From Nanobdellota archaeon (GTDB taxonomy: Archaea > Nanobdellota > Nanobdellia > Woesearchaeales > JAGLXL01), in assembly GCA_023132895.1 (NCBI GenBank), contig JAGLXL010000003.1, positions 62,001 to 126,000 of the forward strand: DNA of 64,000 bases. The letters run 5' to 3'. A model generated the notes under the pieces. It ran no database searches. It was not told the DNA's origin and worked only from the letters and a program-made list of their open reading frames with translations. A program made the position numbers and the translations under genes. This document shows positions 62,701 through 64,000 of this stretch, piece by piece (position 1 is the stretch's first letter; the number at the start of each line of letters is the position of its first letter).

Positions 62701-64000
62701 TTGGGAATGTAGGTATATAGGAATTAATTTGTGGAAAATGGTTTTGGACAAGCTGGAAAGTATAAGTTGCTGTCTGGACTGTGGTGATTCCATCATAGAC
62801 TAAGATATACCAATTGTAAGTTCCTGGCGACAAGGTTGCGGTTAATTGAGTGTTGGTTGTTACTTGGTATAATTGCGGAGTGCCTGTTCCGATGAATAAT
62901 CTGTAAGACAGTGGTTCTGGGTCTGGATCATAGGAAGCTGTCCATTGGAAATTGACATTTCCAGTTGCTGAGTTAATTACTGAGCCGTTTAACGGGGCAT
63001 TGATAAATGGAATTGTGGGCACGTCCTGAACATTAATGACATGGACATTGAAAATGTCTGAAACATTGGCACCCTGGCTGTCGGTGGCTGTGGCAGTGAC
63101 TAGGTTATTGCCTTGGAAATCTGGGTCTGGCACTACATAAGCTGTGCCAGCAGCAACAGTAATAGTTATGTTTTCGTCTCCGGCAAAAGTGTAAGTCAAG
63201 GTTTCTCCAAAATCATTGTCAAGGAAAACAATATCCATTGGGAAAGTCGTTGAGGTGTTGTCTTCTTGGATAACCAAGTCAGGGATAGTGCTGTTGATAT
63301 ACGGGAGGGAGTTGGCTGGATTTTGGTTGTAAGCATACCAAGTAATGGTGTTCATATTGCCGACTGTATCGTAGGCCCTGGCTTCGATAGTGATTAATTT
63401 GTCTGCTGCCAAGCTGGTGTTCCAGATGTAACTGAAAGTGCTGTCAGCAGTGTCATTGTCAGTTCCTCTGAGAAGGCTGTCGACATAAAATTCAACCCTT
63501 TGCATGCCTGATAAAGCATCGGTGGCAGTAACATCTATGTTAGTCATGCCTGAAATAGCTGAATTATTAGTTGGGCTGATGATAGCTAAAGATGGAGCAG
63601 TGTTTTCAGCAATTAATTGAGCCTGATGGTTTTGATTTGTTGAACTGTTAAGGTTTTGGATTTGGATGTTGAGATTGTAAGTGCCATCAACAGAAATGAA
63701 ATTATTGTAATTGATGTTCATGGTGTAGGTCTGTCCTGGGTTGATGGAGATGGTTGATGGTGTTGGGTTGGTTAGGTAGCCGTTGCTGTACATTGAACCT
63801 GAATAACTGACTTGAAATGATTGGCCAACATTGCCAGTATTGTTGATAGTGAGAGCTGTTAAGGTTCCTGAAGTTAAAAGATGGTTATAAGTTAAGGTTT
63901 GGTCAATAGATGTCTGCCAGCCGTAATAAGGACCAACATTAACATTTAATTTTTGAGTTTTTGGCTGGTCATTGCTGGTGACATTGATGTTTCCTGTGTA
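59795..64000 (-). CDS. Very large surface protein with Ig/cadherin-like repeats and C-terminal membrane anchor, 5'-partial
   Basis: The reading frame stays open to the window edge (residues decoded at the edge: YTGNINVTSNDQPKTQKLNV), so the ATG at 63793 is internal and at least 1401 aa are present. It has successive beta-rich domains typical of archaeal surface proteins: Ig-like (SPTNNSAISGMTNIDVTATD), cadherin/dystroglycan-like (TIQENQIATINLNNYFSDP) and a fibronectin-like TYTFQLVQN. An acidic beta domain (IEVENIGSIDFDEVTI) follows. The C-terminal helix NEWALVLLIITGILTLGIII with IIKKR anchors it in the membrane. The N terminus is outside the window. Probably an adhesin or S-layer-associated protein; lies upstream of the toxin-like operon. 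Confidence 0.86.
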   Translation of the reverse strand, partial: YTGNINVTSNDQPKTQKLNVNVGPYYGWQTSIDQTLTYNHLLTSGTLTALTINNTGNVGQSFQVSYSGSMYSNGYLTNPTPSTISINPGQTYTMNINYNNFISVDGTYNLNIQIQNLNSSTNQNHQAQLIAENTAPSLAIISPTNNSAISGMTNIDVTATDALSGMQRVEFYVDSLLRGTDNDTADSTFSYIWNTSLAADKLITIEARAYDTVGNMNTITWYAYNQNPANSLPYINSTIPDLVIQEDNTSTTFPMDIVFLDNDFGETLTYTFAGDENITITVAAGTAYVVPDPDFQGNNLVTATATDSQGANVSDIFNVHVINVQDVPTIPFINAPLNGSVINSATGNVNFQWTASYDPDPEPLSYRLFIGTGTPQLYQVTTNTQLTATLSPGTYNWYILVYDGITTVQTATYTFQLVQNHFPQINSYIPTFPTVTVIKNNTLNFTVSVTELDNETLTHDWVLGTNQVSTNDYYLFDSTNYAVGDYQLVYTTSDPNQNSAVLQWTIQVRDQNQAPVLTQNFSYITIQENQIATINLNNYFSDPNIGDTLTFSASSTRDISYSFNNGIVTITPDNDFFGARVVTFSASDSINTTDSNPLLILVQKDNNDPDSTDEEPQDNDVRTSANQNVDFSVRISDPEDDPVSVYWYVDNVLKKSEVKSRYNLKEYPLQFISNGYFNGQIVVGEEGTIKETQAANLILNNLEDLTLEINDIYNEEETGNNNLIVIGTLDNNYLVKDLLSQANFDYEFSPGEALIKSVNYNNHVAIIITGYSDDDILEAAAYLDFEDNLILGTDHFTIDTSQNSGSYVFIRTSGFDYSFDQGQYEVEVKIVDGDGAEEIIQWDVETMSRPVADTFDSDTTDFDSLTEEELQEVYLVLEKSNYGKIVFDNPLNLNRFIDFDRYADIGLGYVAIDTNAIPELAGQPATVTLYNIVLNEPVIFYTGSFTTNPDNANSICNNCQIISYTNNQLTFHIDSFSSYFIKETQAASISLPEEIQLGHDNELRNQNLTTQFTITNPGNENDIENILIKSTASSKYMVQFSTDGITYSSEITIDLAAGDQDTIYLKGYIPKKEPGGRHSIGKITASNGEYSASSTLYLYPQNNIEVVSVKIDGDSVSDGDEAKIKPDEDLDVEIEVENIGSIDFDEVTIIGTIYDLDGDDVEEEVEFRLGDGRKKKETLVFDIPEDLDEDDYKLEIEIEAEDDDGIIHSQELEFTLITTKEKHKLKLDASLSTEVLQCVRQGTIRTEIKNLGSNDEDDVRLEIKESNLGIDFTKDNIEIDEDDEFRTSFALNLNDADAGNYKFTVTVYRDNKISEEQTLDLEIKECGQTKKIGQTKSTKAIEQEHQKLITAALAAQQQQPVTKVAEKSAINEWALVLLIITGILTLGIIIFVIGAVIIKKR

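Noticed and set aside
63791-63793. ATG at 63793 as the start of the large surface protein
   Set aside because: The frame continues without a stop to base 64000 with the same beta-repeat composition, so the gene is 5'-truncated by the window.

Overview
The window is about 64 kb of low-GC, gene-dense archaeal DNA, most likely from a DPANN lineage of the Woesearchaeota/Pacearchaeota (Nanoarchaeota) type. The archaeal markers are ribosomal protein eS1 (S3ae), a family B DNA polymerase ending in a PIP box, an archaeal-length (216 aa) triosephosphate isomerase, a Taw3-type wybutosine protein, a DUF483 protein and AbrB-PhoU and MNT/HEPN proteins. Gene starts are of two kinds. Many first genes have a TATA-like box 26-28 nt before the ATG and so look leaderless. 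Others carry GGTGAT or GAGGTG, complementary to the expected archaeal 16S 3' end. The phylum is inferred from gene content, because no rRNA or tRNA gene was recognised.

Layout. 1-13.9 kb is largely housekeeping: the 3' part of gyrB with a 156-residue mini-intein, a coiled-coil protein, eS1 with a long charged tail, IleRS, a tRNA-binding OB-fold protein, a pentapeptide-repeat protein and PolB. 14-22 kb holds a cupredoxin-like lipoprotein, thioredoxin reductase, two related metallopeptidase lipoproteins, a NYN-domain protein with an alpha/beta hydrolase, a malonyl-transacylase-like protein, a mini-glutaredoxin and a DUF1461 membrane protein. 22-31 kb holds coiled-coil proteins, a frameshifted gene, TpiA, an MNT-HEPN-DUF483 operon with a paired operator, a HExxH protease, a second pentapeptide protein and a double Fis-type HTH regulator. 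31-41.5 kb holds a PurF homologue without its glutaminase cysteine, an AbrB plus large membrane protein pair, AbrB-PhoU, a coupled chain of a micro-ORF, a HAD-like protein and two stand-alone PEP-mobile-domain proteins, an NTase-HEPN fusion and Taw3. 41.5-46.5 kb holds a DinD/Bro-N protein, a small RHH regulator coupled to a membrane-attached Ser/Thr kinase, and a small follower gene.

46.5-64 kb on the minus strand is devoted to secreted and surface proteins. Five tightly spaced genes encode a subtilisin-like protein of about 1685 aa, a 262 aa cytosolic-looking protein, a 791 aa protein with gingipain-like features, a 1277 aa Cys-rich/CARDB protein and a lipoprotein. A very large surface protein with a C-terminal membrane anchor lies upstream and runs off the window.

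The most interesting signal is in the subtilisin-like protein. After Cys-rich modules and a hydrophobic 'pretoxin'-like stretch, its C terminus has the R / T-S-A-T / Q-x-E layout of cholera-toxin-like ADP-ribosyltransferases. The next gene begins at its stop codon and could be an immunity gene. Its own start appears to be ATT behind a strong Shine-Dalgarno. This is a candidate archaeal polymorphic-toxin system. Domain assignments come from reading sequence patterns by eye; no database search was run.
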